A stretch of 64,000 bases of DNA, taken from NCBI RefSeq assembly GCF_900105945.1, contig NZ_FNSO01000004.1, forward strand, positions 2,294,001 to 2,358,000, given 5' to 3'. The translations under genes and the position numbers were made by a program. Numbering within the stretch: position 1 is the first letter of the stretch; each line of letters opens with the position of its first letter. Positions 43,117 through 51,798 of this stretch are shown here, piece after piece. The notes beneath the pieces were generated by a model. The model did not search any database, was not told the origin of the DNA, and worked only from the letters and a program-made list of their open reading frames with translations. Source of the DNA: Amycolatopsis tolypomycina. Lineage in GTDB: Bacteria; Actinomycetota; Actinomycetes; Mycobacteriales; Pseudonocardiaceae.

Positions 43117-43887
43117 ATGACCTCACTCTTGGACCGCACGATCGCCGCCCTGCGCGCCGAGCACGACACCCTCGCCGCCCTGGTCCGCACCCTGACCGAC
43201 GAGCAGCTGGCCACGACCAGCGGCGCCGCGGACTGGACCGTCGCCCAGGCACTGTCCCACCTCGGCAGCGGCGCGGAAATCGGCCGCGCGCCCCTCGCGC
43301 GGGCCGCCGGGGAGACCGTGGCGGCCGAAGACAACCAGACGATCTGGGCCCGCTGGGACGCCTCGGCGCCGCGGGCGCAGGCCGACGGCTTCCTGGAGCA
43401 CAACGCCCGCTGGCTGGCCACGGTCGAGGCGTTCACGCCCGAGCAGCGCTCGTCGCTGACCGTCGACCTCGGCTTCCTGCCGGAGCCGGTCCCGCTGGTG
43501 ACCGCGCTGGGCATGCGGCTCAGCGAGGTGGCCAACCACTCGTGGGACGTGCGCGTGGCCTTCGATCCGGCGGGCGTGGACGCCGGCTCGGCCGCGGTGC
43601 TGGTCGACCTCATGACCGGGCCGCTGGGCTTCATGCTCGGCTTCCTCGCGAAGCCCGCCGAGCTCGCGAAGCCGGTGTCCCTCGCGGTGCCGGGGGCGGG
43701 GCTGGTGATCGACGACGCGGTCACCGTCGTCGACCACCTGGAGGCGCCGACGGCGACGTTCGACGGCCCGGCGGAAGCCTTCGTCCGGTTGATCAGCGGC
43801 CGCCTCAAGCCGCCGTACGACGGTGGCGTCACGGTCGAGGGCGGGGTCACGCTGGAGGAGCTGCGCCGCGTGTTCCCCGGCTTCTGA
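43117..43887 (+). CDS. DinB-like mycothiol-dependent enzyme (maleylpyruvate isomerase family)
   Basis: A 256-residue protein of the actinobacterial maleylpyruvate-isomerase/DinB fold. The N-terminal four-helix part has WTVAQALSHLGSGAEIG with a likely metal-binding His near residue 49, and VANHSWDVRVAFD later supplies another His. The ATG at 43117 is used; a GTG at 43108 is possible. It is convergent with, and only 1 bp from, the hydrolase gene stop. The function may be a mycothiol transferase; substrate unknown. Confidence 0.82.
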   Translation: MTSLLDRTIAALRAEHDTLAALVRTLTDEQLATTSGAADWTVAQALSHLGSGAEIGRAPLARAAGETVAAEDNQTIWARWDASAPRAQADGFLEHNARWLATVEAFTPEQRSSLTVDLGFLPEPVPLVTALGMRLSEVANHSWDVRVAFDPAGVDAGSAAVLVDLMTGPLGFMLGFLAKPAELAKPVSLAVPGAGLVIDDAVTVVDHLEAPTATFDGPAEAFVRLISGRLKPPYDGGVTVEGGVTLEELRRVFPGF

Positions 43888-43888
43888 T

Positions 43889-44566
43889 TCACCGGTAGCT
43901 TTCCAGGAGTTCCGCCAGTTCGGCCGGGTGGCCGAGGGCGACGCAGTGCCCGGCGGCGATCTCGTCCGGGACGACGCCGAGCCGCTCGGCCGCCAGCCTG
44001 CGGAAGAAGTCCGGCGGGAAGCAGCGGTCCTCGCTGCACAGCACGAACCGGGTGGGCACGGCCGGCCACGCGGCCAGCGGCCACGGCTCCCGCATCGCGG
44101 CGGGGGACGGGTGGGCCCGTTCCTTGCCCAGCGCTTCGTCCGCGAGGGCACGCGGGACGTCGTGGTAGAAGCTGACGTGCGGGTCCGCGTGCCCGGTGCG
44201 GCCGCCGTCGCGCGCGGCCTGGGCCCGCACGGCTTCGTCGCACCCGGTGTTCCGGTTCCAGTCGCCGGGCGCTTCACCGGGGGCGGGGATCATGGCGGCC
44301 ACCATGACGAGCAGCCCGGCCCCGAGCCGGTCGGCGACCAGCGGCGCGGTGAAGCCGCCGAAGGAGTGCCCGACGACGACCACGTCGGTCCGGTCGCCGA
44401 CGGCTTCGACGACGGCGTCGGCGTAGTCGGTGAGCGTGGCCGAGTCGTCGTCGCCGGGCAGGTCGGGCGCGACCACCTCGTGGCCGCGGCGCTGCAGCTC
44501 GGCGGCGACCAGGTGCCAGGACCAGCCGACGTCTCCGCCGCCGTGGATCAGGACGTATGTGCTCAT
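43889..44566 (-). CDS. Alpha/beta hydrolase
   Basis: A 225-residue alpha/beta hydrolase of the salicylate/hydroxynitrile-esterase-like type. It has the oxyanion region YVLIHGGGDVGWSW, the nucleophile elbow VVVGHSFGGF with Ser near residue 68, an acid in FVLCSEDRCFP and the His in AGHCVALGHPAEL. It is encoded 32 bp downstream of the MFS transporter gene on the same strand, so the two form an operon, probably controlled by the divergent LysR. Confidence 0.9.
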   Translation of the reverse strand: MSTYVLIHGGGDVGWSWHLVAAELQRRGHEVVAPDLPGDDDSATLTDYADAVVEAVGDRTDVVVVGHSFGGFTAPLVADRLGAGLLVMVAAMIPAPGEAPGDWNRNTGCDEAVRAQAARDGGRTGHADPHVSFYHDVPRALADEALGKERAHPSPAAMREPWPLAAWPAVPTRFVLCSEDRCFPPDFFRRLAAERLGVVPDEIAAGHCVALGHPAELAELLESYR

Positions 44567-44598
44567 GGATCTGCCTTTCCGTAGTGGTGGTGCGGGGG

Positions 44599-45783
44599 TC
44601 AGTGGCGTCGGCGCAGGGCCGGCGCGAGCGCTCGCTGAGCGGCGAAGAAGACGATCCCGGCGATGGCGCACACCGCGCCGAGGACCGTCGCTCCGGCCGC
44701 TTCGAGCAGTGCGGTGCCGGCCAGCGGGCCGAGGACAGCGCCGATGCTCCAGGTCGTCGAGGCGAGGCCGAGGTACCCGCCGCGCAGCTCGGCCGGCGCG
44801 AGGTCGGCGAAGGTGTCGCCGAAGCGGACGGCGATCCCGATCTGGCCGAGGGTCCAGACCAGCACCGACACGGCGAAGCCCGCGGTGCCCTGGCTCACCG
44901 CGCCGAGCGCCGCGCCGAGCCCGACCAGCAGCATCGAGACGGCCGACACCGCGGCGCCGTTGCGGCCGGCGAGCAGCCGGACCGCCCACGGCTGCAGCGC
45001 CACGACCGCGATGCCGTTCAGGGCCAGCACCACGCCGTACGTCCCGGGGCCGAGGCCGGCGGCCGTCATCAGCAGCGGCAACGTCGTGAACGTCTGCAGG
45101 AACACCGTGAAGTAGCCGACGTGCAGGGCCAGCATCGCGAGCATCAGCCGGTCGCGCCGCACGGCGGGCAGCAGCGCCTGCCGCGGGCGCACCGACCCGG
45201 TCGGCCGGGTTTCCGGGACCCGGAGCCAGACGATCAGCGCGGCGGCCAGTGACGCCGAAACGTTGATCCAGAACAGGATCCCGTAGCCGTGCTTGGCCAG
45301 GACGCCGGCCAGCACCGTGGCGACCGAGAAGCCGAGGTTGGCCGCCCAGTAGAGCACGCCGAACGCGCGGATCCGCTGCTCCGGCGGCAGATCGGCCACC
45401 GCGGCCGACCCGGCCGGGCGGAACAGCTCGAGCGTCAGCCCGGCCGCGACGGCGGCCACCCAGATCCCCGGCAGGGAATCCGCCGAGCCGAGCGCGGTGA
45501 GCGCCACGGCCCCGCCCACGAACCCGGCGAGCATGGTGTTGCGCCGGCCGATCCGGTCGCCGAGCCAGCCGCCGAGCAGCTGCGACCCGATGTCGCCGAG
45601 GCCGACGGCCGCGACGACCGAGCCCGCGGTCGCCGGGGACAGGTGCTGCGCCTGCGTCAGGTACAGCACCAGGAACGACCGCACCACGCCGCCGGCGCGG
45701 CCGACGAAGTGCGTGGCCGCCAGGGCCCGGACGAGGTGGGGCAGGCGCGGCCGGGCCGCCGGTGCGAGTGTGGTCGTCGTCAT
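44599..45783 (-). CDS. MFS transporter
   Basis: A 394-residue major facilitator protein with 12 membrane segments and the loop 2-3 motif GGWLGDRIGRRNTML. It probably exports a toxic or signalling compound. The ATG at 45783 is preferred over a GTG three codons upstream. It is divergent from a LysR gene and followed by a hydrolase gene, a common layout for small LysR-controlled detoxification units. Confidence 0.9.
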   Translation of the reverse strand: MTTTTLAPAARPRLPHLVRALAATHFVGRAGGVVRSFLVLYLTQAQHLSPATAGSVVAAVGLGDIGSQLLGGWLGDRIGRRNTMLAGFVGGAVALTALGSADSLPGIWVAAVAAGLTLELFRPAGSAAVADLPPEQRIRAFGVLYWAANLGFSVATVLAGVLAKHGYGILFWINVSASLAAALIVWLRVPETRPTGSVRPRQALLPAVRRDRLMLAMLALHVGYFTVFLQTFTTLPLLMTAAGLGPGTYGVVLALNGIAVVALQPWAVRLLAGRNGAAVSAVSMLLVGLGAALGAVSQGTAGFAVSVLVWTLGQIGIAVRFGDTFADLAPAELRGGYLGLASTTWSIGAVLGPLAGTALLEAAGATVLGAVCAIAGIVFFAAQRALAPALRRRH

Positions 45784-45830
45784 GGGAACCACGCTAGGTT
45801 CGCCGGAGCATCACGAAAAGCGATGATTTC

Positions 45831-45845
45831 CGATCGAATCGATCG
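45831..45845. promoter_or_regulatory. Inverted repeat before the LysR gene
   Basis: CGATCG-AAT-CGATCG is a perfect 15-bp inverted repeat in the gap between the divergent MFS and LysR genes. A TATGTT element (45854-45859) follows, seven bases before the LysR ATG at 45867. It is a likely autoregulatory operator. Confidence 0.5.
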
Positions 45846-45866
45846 CCAGCGGCTATGTTCAACGCC

Positions 45867-46760
45867 ATGGCCGACTTCGAGCTGCGTCACCTGCGGACCA
45901 TGGCCGCCATCGCCGAGGAGGGCACGTTCGGGCACGCGGCCACCCGGCTCGGCTACACCCAGTCGTCGGTGAGCCAGCAGATCGCCGCGCTGGAGAAGGC
46001 CGTCGGCGGCCCGGTCTTCGACCGCCCCGGCGGGCCGCGGCCGGTCCGCATCACCCCGCTCGGCGAGGTGGTCCTGGCCCACGGCCGCGAGCTGCTGGCG
46101 AAGGCGGAGACGCTGACCGACGCCGTCGGCCGGTTCCGCGCGGGCCACGGCCGGATCGACATCGGCACCTTCCAGAGCGTGTCGAACCTGATCCTGCCGC
46201 CGGTCATCGGCCGGCTGCTGGCCGAGCACCCCGGTTGCGACATCCGGCTCTCGGACGTGGCACCGGACGACCCGCGGCTCGGCGAGCGCGACCTGCTGTT
46301 CCACGACGGCCCGGTGGCCGGCGACGTCGAGCACGTCAAGCTGCTCGACGAGCCGTACCTCCTGGTGACGCGCGCGGACGCGGTGCCGGCGGGGCCGGTC
46401 CGGGTGAAGCGGCTCGACGGCGTGCCGATGGTGGCCTGGCCGCCGACGTACCACCAGCGGTGGCTGGAGCGGACGTTCGCCCGCGCGGGCGCGCGGCCGG
46501 AGTTCGTCTTCCGCACGACGGGCCACGAAACGCTCTTGTCGATGGTGCGCGCGGGTATCGGCTGGGCGGTGCTGCCGTGGCTGGCGCTGCACGGCCACGA
46601 CGCCTGGTCCGACGAGCAGCTGAGCATCCACCCGCTGACGCCGTCGCCGACCCGGGAGCTGTCGCTGTACTGGCCGGCCGGGCGCACCGAATCGCCGCTC
46701 GCGATCCGGACCCGGGAGATCGCCGTGGAGGTCGCGCGCGACCTCGCCGCGCGGATGTGA
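45867..46760 (+). CDS. LysR-family regulator of the MFS/hydrolase pair
   Basis: A 297-residue LysR regulator. The N-terminus LRHLRTMAAIAEEGTFGHAA begins the helix-turn-helix, with TQSSVSQQIAALEKAVG as the recognition helix. The substrate domain follows. I chose the ATG at 45867 over one at 45855 because the conserved FELRHL follows and because TATGTT lies seven bases before it, consistent with a leaderless message. It is convergent with the TetR gene at 46857. Confidence 0.9.
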   Translation: MADFELRHLRTMAAIAEEGTFGHAATRLGYTQSSVSQQIAALEKAVGGPVFDRPGGPRPVRITPLGEVVLAHGRELLAKAETLTDAVGRFRAGHGRIDIGTFQSVSNLILPPVIGRLLAEHPGCDIRLSDVAPDDPRLGERDLLFHDGPVAGDVEHVKLLDEPYLLVTRADAVPAGPVRVKRLDGVPMVAWPPTYHQRWLERTFARAGARPEFVFRTTGHETLLSMVRAGIGWAVLPWLALHGHDAWSDEQLSIHPLTPSPTRELSLYWPAGRTESPLAIRTREIAVEVARDLAARM

Positions 46761-46856
46761 CGATCAGCCGGGGATCAGCGCCCGTGCCGCGGCGGCGGCG
46801 TCGGTGAGCTTGGTGCTGCTGCCGTGGGCGGAGCTGCCCGGGCGGGCGAGCACGGT

Positions 46857-47528
46857 TCACGGCATTTGTGCCGCCATGGCCCCGGTGATCAGGAGCGTCA
46901 GTCCCTGCGTCAACGCCGGGGCCAGGTCCAGGTGCAGCGCGGCCAGCGCCGGGTCGGCCGCGTACGCCGCAAGGGCGCTGGGGGACGGGCGGCAGTGGGT
47001 CTGCAGGCTGCCGGCCAGGATCATGCCCAGCAGGCACACCGACGCCGCCGAGTCGCCGACCTCGGGGACGGCGCTGCGCAGCAGCCCGGCCATCGTGTCC
47101 AGGCTGCCCAGCGCGGACCGCTTGAAGCGCACCACGACGTCGGTGGACACGTTGTGCTCCAGGACACCCGCCTGCGCGCCGATGAGGTCGCACAACACCG
47201 TGTGCCGCGCCAGCGACCGGGAAACGACCGCCGCGAAGGCCTCGGCCCGCTCCCGCGCCGGGCGGTCCGGGTCGACGCCCTCGGCCACTTCGCCGGTCGC
47301 CTCGGCCAGCCAGTCGTGCAGGGCGCTGTCCAGCAGCTCGAGCAGCACGGCCTCGCGGGATTCGAAGTAGCGCAGGACGTTCGACTTGGCCAGGCCGACC
47401 CGGCGGCTGAGCTCGTTGAGGCTGACCTCGGCCACCGGCATCTCGTCGAGCATCTTCCGCGCCGTGTCGAGGATCGTGCGGCGCCGCTCCTCCCGCTGCT
47501 CCGCGCTGCGCGCCCGCTGGAACGTCAT
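46857..47528 (-). CDS. TetR-family repressor of the SDR gene
   Basis: A 223-residue TetR repressor with helix-turn-helix VSLNELSRRVGLAKSNVLRY (about residues 36-55) and a helical ligand domain. It is divergent from the SDR gene; three copies of a 13-bp operator-like sequence (AGACCGnCnGTyy) lie in the 130-bp gap, one of them inside the predicted promoter. The ligand is unknown. Confidence 0.9.
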   Translation of the reverse strand: MTFQRARSAEQREERRRTILDTARKMLDEMPVAEVSLNELSRRVGLAKSNVLRYFESREAVLLELLDSALHDWLAEATGEVAEGVDPDRPARERAEAFAAVVSRSLARHTVLCDLIGAQAGVLEHNVSTDVVVRFKRSALGSLDTMAGLLRSAVPEVGDSAASVCLLGMILAGSLQTHCRPSPSALAAYAADPALAALHLDLAPALTQGLTLLITGAMAAQMP

Positions 47529-47561
47529 GAGATCAGCGTAACGCCCGGCGCGCGAAATTGA

Positions 47562-47629
47562 AGACCGGCAGTCTCTTGACAATAGACCGACGGTTCCTTA
47601 GCGTCGGGTGCATAACAGACCGGCGGTCC
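47562..47629. promoter_or_regulatory. Three TetR operator-like sites over the SDR promoter
   Basis: AGACCGGCAGTCT (47562-47574), AGACCGACGGTTC (47584-47596) and AGACCGGCGGTCC (47617-47629) are imperfect palindromes of one design. Their starts are 22 and 33 bp apart, whole numbers of helical turns. The promoter TTGACA (47576-47581), 17 bp, TAGCGT (47599-47604) has the middle site in its spacer. Confidence 0.75.
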
Positions 47630-47658
47630 GAAAGGGCCGTGACCCCAGGAGGACTGCC

Positions 47659-48567
47659 ATGAGCGAGAACTGGACCGAACGGGACGTCCCGAGCCAGCGC
47701 GGCCGCGTCGCGGTGATCACCGGAGCCAACACCGGCCTCGGGTTCGACACGGCGAAGGTGCTGGCCGAGCGCGGCGCGACGGTGGTGCTCGCCGTCCGCG
47801 ACGTCGAAAAGGGCAAGCAGGCGGCCGCGCGGCTCGGCGCGGCCGCCGACGTCACCGTGCAGCAGCTGGACCTGGCGTCGCTGGAGTCCGTCCGGGCCGC
47901 CGCGGCCGACCTGCGCGCCTCGCTGCCGAAGATCGACCTGCTGATCAACAACGCCGGCGTCATGTACCCGCCGAAGCAGACCACCCGCGAGGGCTTCGAG
48001 CTGCAGTTCGGCACCAACCACCTCGGGCACTTCGCGCTGACCGGCCTGCTGCTGGACCAGCTGCTGCCGGTCGAAGGCTCCCGCGTGGTGACGGTCGCCA
48101 GCATCGCCCACCGCATCCGTGCCGGAATCCACTTCGACGACCTGCAGTGGGAGAACTCCTACGACCGCGTCGCGGCCTACGGGCAGGCCAAGCTCGCCAA
48201 CCTGATGTTCGCCTACGAATTGCAGCGCCGCCTCGCCTCGCACGGCACGACGGCGTCGATCGCCGCCCACCCGGGCGTGGCCCGCACCGAGCTGATGCGC
48301 AATTCCCCGGCGGTGGCCCGCGTGCTCTTCCCGGTGGTGGCCCCGCTCTTCACCCAGAGCTCGGAGCGCGGCGCCCTCCCGATCCTGCGCGCCGCCACCG
48401 ATCCCGCCGCGCTGGGCGGCCAGTACTACGGCCCCGCCGGCCCGGGTGGCTACCGCGGACGCCCGCAGGTGGTCGCCTCCAGCGCGCAGTCCTACGACGC
48501 CGCCGTGCAGCGCCGGCTCTGGACGGTTTCGGAGGAGCTCACCGGCGTGAAGTTCCCGGTGGGGTGA
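47659..48567 (+). CDS. Short-chain dehydrogenase/reductase (retinol dehydrogenase-like)
   Basis: A 302-residue classical SDR. It has the cofactor motif TGANTGLG (about residues 21-28), LLINNAGVM, a Ser in VVTVASIAH and catalytic YGQAK. The order and the FGTNHLGHFALTGLLL segment match the retinol dehydrogenase/oxidoreductase-like group. AGGAGG precedes the ATG. It is divergent from a TetR gene and has three operator copies over its promoter, so it is probably induced by its substrate. Confidence 0.92.
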   Translation: MSENWTERDVPSQRGRVAVITGANTGLGFDTAKVLAERGATVVLAVRDVEKGKQAAARLGAAADVTVQQLDLASLESVRAAAADLRASLPKIDLLINNAGVMYPPKQTTREGFELQFGTNHLGHFALTGLLLDQLLPVEGSRVVTVASIAHRIRAGIHFDDLQWENSYDRVAAYGQAKLANLMFAYELQRRLASHGTTASIAAHPGVARTELMRNSPAVARVLFPVVAPLFTQSSERGALPILRAATDPAALGGQYYGPAGPGGYRGRPQVVASSAQSYDAAVQRRLWTVSEELTGVKFPVG

Positions 48568-48869
48568 AAAGAAGAACCGCCTCCGCTCGGCGAAGGGTGG
48601 GGGAGACCTGCGAGCGGAAGCGGTGGCTTGAGGTCGGTACGGGGGTCGCCTCTCGGCGAGTGGCGCGACCCGGCTCCGGGTGAACCGGTGGTCCGGGAAG
48701 GCGGAAGGGGTGAGGCCCGGGGGACTCCGCCGTACCGACACCCGTTACAACGTCCGGCGTGGCGCGGTGTTCCCGGCGGCGACGCCGGCGGGCGTGACGT
48801 GCGTCGCGTCCCGGCGTCCGGGTCGGGTGACCGCCGTTTCCCCGCGACCGGCGTGGGTATCTCCGGCGG
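48568..48869 (+). other. 302-bp intergenic region with nested inverted repeats
   Basis: No gene is supported. Four arms pair in order: 48576-48589 with 48611-48624 (14 bp, one mismatch), and an outer helix GTCGGTACGG (48633-48642) with CCGTACCGAC (48730-48739) that encloses GGGTCGC (48643-48649) with GCGACCC (48665-48671). The first hairpin lies 9 bp after the SDR stop and may terminate it; the second could be a structured leader or small RNA before recQ. Confidence 0.5.
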
Positions 48870-50539
48870 ATGGCATCCCAGGGCAGACGCGCCGAGCTCC
48901 AGCGGATCGCGGCGGAGAAGTTCGGCTGGCCCGAGCTGACCGCGGAGCAGCTCGAGGCGATGGAGCAGGTGGTGGCCGGCCACGACGTGCTCGCCGTGCT
49001 GCCGACCGGGGCAGGCAAGTCGGCGATCTACCGGGTGCCCGCGCTGGTGCTGGACGGGCCGACGCTCGTGGTGTCGCCGCTGATCGCCCTGCAGAACGAC
49101 CAGATCGAGGGCATCGAAGACAGCCGGGCGCCGGACGCCGTCGCCCTGAACTCCACGCTGCGCGCCGCCGAACGCAAGCAGGCGTGGGCGGCGCTGCGGT
49201 CGGGGCGGGCCGAATACCTGTTCCTTTCCCCGGAACAGCTGGCGTCCGACGAGGTGCTCGACGCCGTCGCGGAACTCGGCGTCTCGTTGTTCGTGGTGGA
49301 CGAAGCCCACTGCGTTTCGGCGTGGGGCCACGACTTCCGGCCGGACTACCTGCGGCTGGCGCCGGTCATCGAGCGGCTCGGGCACCCGCGGGTGATCGCG
49401 CTGACGGCGACCGCGGCGCTGCCGGTGCGCACCGACATCGTGCGCCGGCTGGGCCTGCGCGACCACCGGGAGGTCCTGGCCGGCTTCGACCGCCCCGAAC
49501 TGCGGCTCGGCGTGGACCCGCTGACCACCGACGCCGACAAGCGCCAGGCGGTGCTGACGCGTACGCGCGCGCTGACCGCGGATCCCGCCACCCGGCCCGG
49601 GCTGGTGTACGTGACCAGCCGCAAGGACGCGGAAACCTACGCCGGGGAACTGGCCGCGGAAGGTGTCCGCGCGGCCGCCTACCACGCCGGGATGAAGGCG
49701 GCCGCCCGCGCACGCGCCCACGAGGAGTTCTCCGGCGGCGCCTCGACGTCGTGGTGGCGACTTCGGCGTTCGGCATGGGGATCGACAAGGCGGACCTGCG
49801 GTTCGTGCTGCACGCCTCGGCGCCGGACTCGCTCGACACGTACTACCAGCAGATCGGTCGCGCCGGCCGCGACGGCGAGCCCGCCGAGATCACGCTGTAC
49901 TACCGGCCGCAGGACCTCGGCCTGCAGAAGTTCCTCACCGCGGCCAAGGCGCCCGAGCAGGCGCTGGCGGCGGTGGCCGCGACCCTCGCGGGGCACGGCA
50001 CACCGCTGAAGCCGGCCGAGCTCGGCAGGAAGCTCGGCGTCTCGGCCGCCCAGCGCACGCGCGCGGTCAACCTGCTGGAGCAGGCCGGCGCCGTCGGCGT
50101 CACCTCCGACGGCCGCCTGGAATACCTCGATCCCCGCCTCGCCCCGGAAACGGCCGTCGACCGGAGCATGGAGATCGCCGAAACGCACCAGCGGCTGATC
50201 CGCTCGCGCATCGAGATGATGCGCGGCTACGCCGAAACCACCGGGTGCCGCCGCCAGAACCTGCTGGGCTACTTCGGGGAACAGCTCCCGCGGCCGTGCG
50301 GCAACTGCGACACCTGCGCCGCCGGCACTGCCGGTACCGCCGCCGAGCAGGCGTCCGGCACGAGCGAGTTCCCGGTCAACGGCGCGGTGCGGCACGCGGA
50401 CTGGGGCGACGGCGTCGTGATGTCCGTGGACGACGACAAGGTGACGGTCGTGTTCGACGAGCACGGCTACAAGACGTTGTCCGTGCCCGCCGTCCGCGAG
50501 AACTCCGTGCTCGAGGTGACGGCGGAGCGGCCCGCTTGA
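48870..50539 (+). pseudogene. recQ: ATP-dependent DNA helicase RecQ, interrupted by a frameshift
   Basis: A RecQ helicase of about 556 codons split between two frames. The first frame (from ATG 48870) carries Walker [26 protein letters not shown] and the first helicase half up to AHEEFSGG. At 49731-49745 the sense moves to the next frame, which continues [29 protein letters not shown], the zinc-binding Cys cluster ending PCGNCDTC, and a C-terminal tail. Restoring one base in the GGCGGC run would join them. It could be a true null allele or a sequencing error in a GC run. The message may be leaderless. Confidence 0.85.
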
Positions 50540-50574
50540 CGGTCACCGGGTTCTCCGCGGTGCCGGTTCGCGAT

Positions 50575-50627
50575 GCACCCAATGTGGCGTTCGGTGCGTT
50601 GGACGCACCCAACGCCACATTGGGTGC
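50575..50627. repeat. 53-bp palindromic repeat between convergent genes, probable bidirectional terminator
   Basis: Arms of 17 bp (50575-50591 and 50611-50627) enclose a second 7-bp stem (GGTGCGT, 50593-50599, with ACGCACC, 50603-50609) and a TGG loop, with one C-C mismatch. The core CCAATGTGGCGTT is shared with the repeats at 60161 and 61320. It lies between the 3' ends of recQ and the orphan binding-protein gene. Confidence 0.9.
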
Positions 50628-50682
50628 GTTGGACGTCTCCGCCGGAGCTGCCGGCACCGTGATCCGGTCGGCCCAGCCGCGC

Positions 50683-51687
50683 TCACCGGCCCGCCTGCGG
50701 GCTGATCATCGAGTTCACGTCGATCGGCGACGGGATGGCGCCGAGCTGCAGCAGCAGGTCCGGGACCCGTTGCAGGCGCCGCGCGTCCAGGACCGAGCCG
50801 TAGCCCGGCAAGGTGAGCAGCTTGGCCGTGTCCTCGTCGATCTTGGCGAACCGCACCAGCAGCGGCTCGACCTTGGCGCGGTCGATCAACGTGTCGTGGG
50901 TGGCCTTCTGCATCGCGCGCTGGAACGCCGCCAGGCTCTTCGGGTTCGCCTGCACCCACTTCCTCGTGGCGCCGTAACCGGTCAGCGGGAAGTCCTGGGT
51001 CGCGCCGGTGTTGATGTCGACCACCGGGATCGCGCCCGCCGTCTGGGCGGCCTGGGTGATGTACGGCTCCGGCAGGTACGCGGCGTCGGCCTGGCCCTGC
51101 TGCAGGGCCGCGGCGATGTTCGGCAGCGGGATCAGGACCCAGTTCACCTTGCCGAAATCGACGTTGTGGTCCTGCATCACCGAGCGGGTGAGCAGATCCG
51201 ACGCGGTGTTCTTGGCCGTGATGGCGATCTTCTTGCCCGCCAGGTCGGTGATGGTCTTCACCGGCGAATTCGGCACCGTGACGATCGCGTTCGACTTCGC
51301 GTTGACCGACGTCGCGTCGGCGACCAGCTGCATGTCGGCGGCGCCGGTGCCGCGCGCCGTGAAGAACGGGGGATAGGTCGAGAACGCGATGTCGACGTCG
51401 CCCGAGATCGACTTCGTCAACGAGGCCTGGCCACTGGCGGCGATGACGGATTCGACGGTGAGGCCCTCGGCTTCGAAGTAGCCGCTGTCCTGGGCCAGCC
51501 AGAACGGCGCGAGGTCCGTGGTGGGCAGGATCGACACCTTCAGCGTGGATTTCTCCAGCCCGCCCGCCGCGGCGCTCGAGGTACCCGAACCGAGTGCGCC
51601 GCAACCGGTTGCGGTGGCGACGGCGGCGACGGCGATGACGGCGAGCGCGGCACGAAACGGGCCACCGCTCCTGACGATTCCAAACAA
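50683..51687 (-). CDS. Orphan ABC substrate-binding lipoprotein (NMT1/TauA/SsuA type)
   Basis: A 334-residue binding protein of the nitrate/sulfonate/taurine/thiamine-precursor type. It has a lipoprotein signal with lipobox TATGC and a mature part opening KVSILPTTDLAPFWLAQDSG and GYFEAEGLTV. The likely start is TTG at 51687, with AGGAG six bases upstream, because the longer in-frame version would put 37 residues before the signal peptide. A promoter lies at 51770-51798. No permease or ATPase gene is nearby, so partners must be encoded elsewhere. Confidence 0.82.
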   Translation of the reverse strand: MFGIVRSGGPFRAALAVIAVAAVATATGCGALGSGTSSAAAGGLEKSTLKVSILPTTDLAPFWLAQDSGYFEAEGLTVESVIAASGQASLTKSISGDVDIAFSTYPPFFTARGTGAADMQLVADATSVNAKSNAIVTVPNSPVKTITDLAGKKIAITAKNTASDLLTRSVMQDHNVDFGKVNWVLIPLPNIAAALQQGQADAAYLPEPYITQAAQTAGAIPVVDINTGATQDFPLTGYGATRKWVQANPKSLAAFQRAMQKATHDTLIDRAKVEPLLVRFAKIDEDTAKLLTLPGYGSVLDARRLQRVPDLLLQLGAIPSPIDVNSMISPQAGR

Positions 51688-51769
51688 GGTCTGCTCCTCG
51701 AAGGAGATGACAGTTGATGTACCGGCTCCAAGGAAGGTGCGTGATTCACTCCCCGGCGTCAGGCGGGCC

Positions 51770-51798
51770 ACTGTAGGTTCCCCGGCGATCCTTGACAA
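51770..51798 (-). promoter_or_regulatory. Sigma-70-like promoter of the orphan binding protein
   Basis: On the minus strand, TTGTCA (51798-51793), a 17-bp spacer and TACAGT (51775-51770). The predicted leader to the TTG start is about 75 bases. Confidence 0.55.

Noticed and set aside
38834..43252. A 1472-codon open frame on the minus strand
   Set aside because: It runs antisense through LivF, the amidase and GH5 genes and has Arg/Pro/Gly-rich low-complexity translation; the real genes on the plus strand have clear motifs.
46761..46856. Minus-strand stretch reading SSTKLTDAAAAARALIPG before the TetR stop
   Set aside because: It looked like the N-terminus of a CoA-transferase subunit, but it is about 20 residues long, ends at a stop and is Ala-rich; too weak to annotate.
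48590..48739. Possible c-di-AMP (ydaO) or cobalamin riboswitch before recQ
   Set aside because: The region is structured and has GGGGTGA-like pieces, but the conserved 3' segments of either riboswitch are missing.
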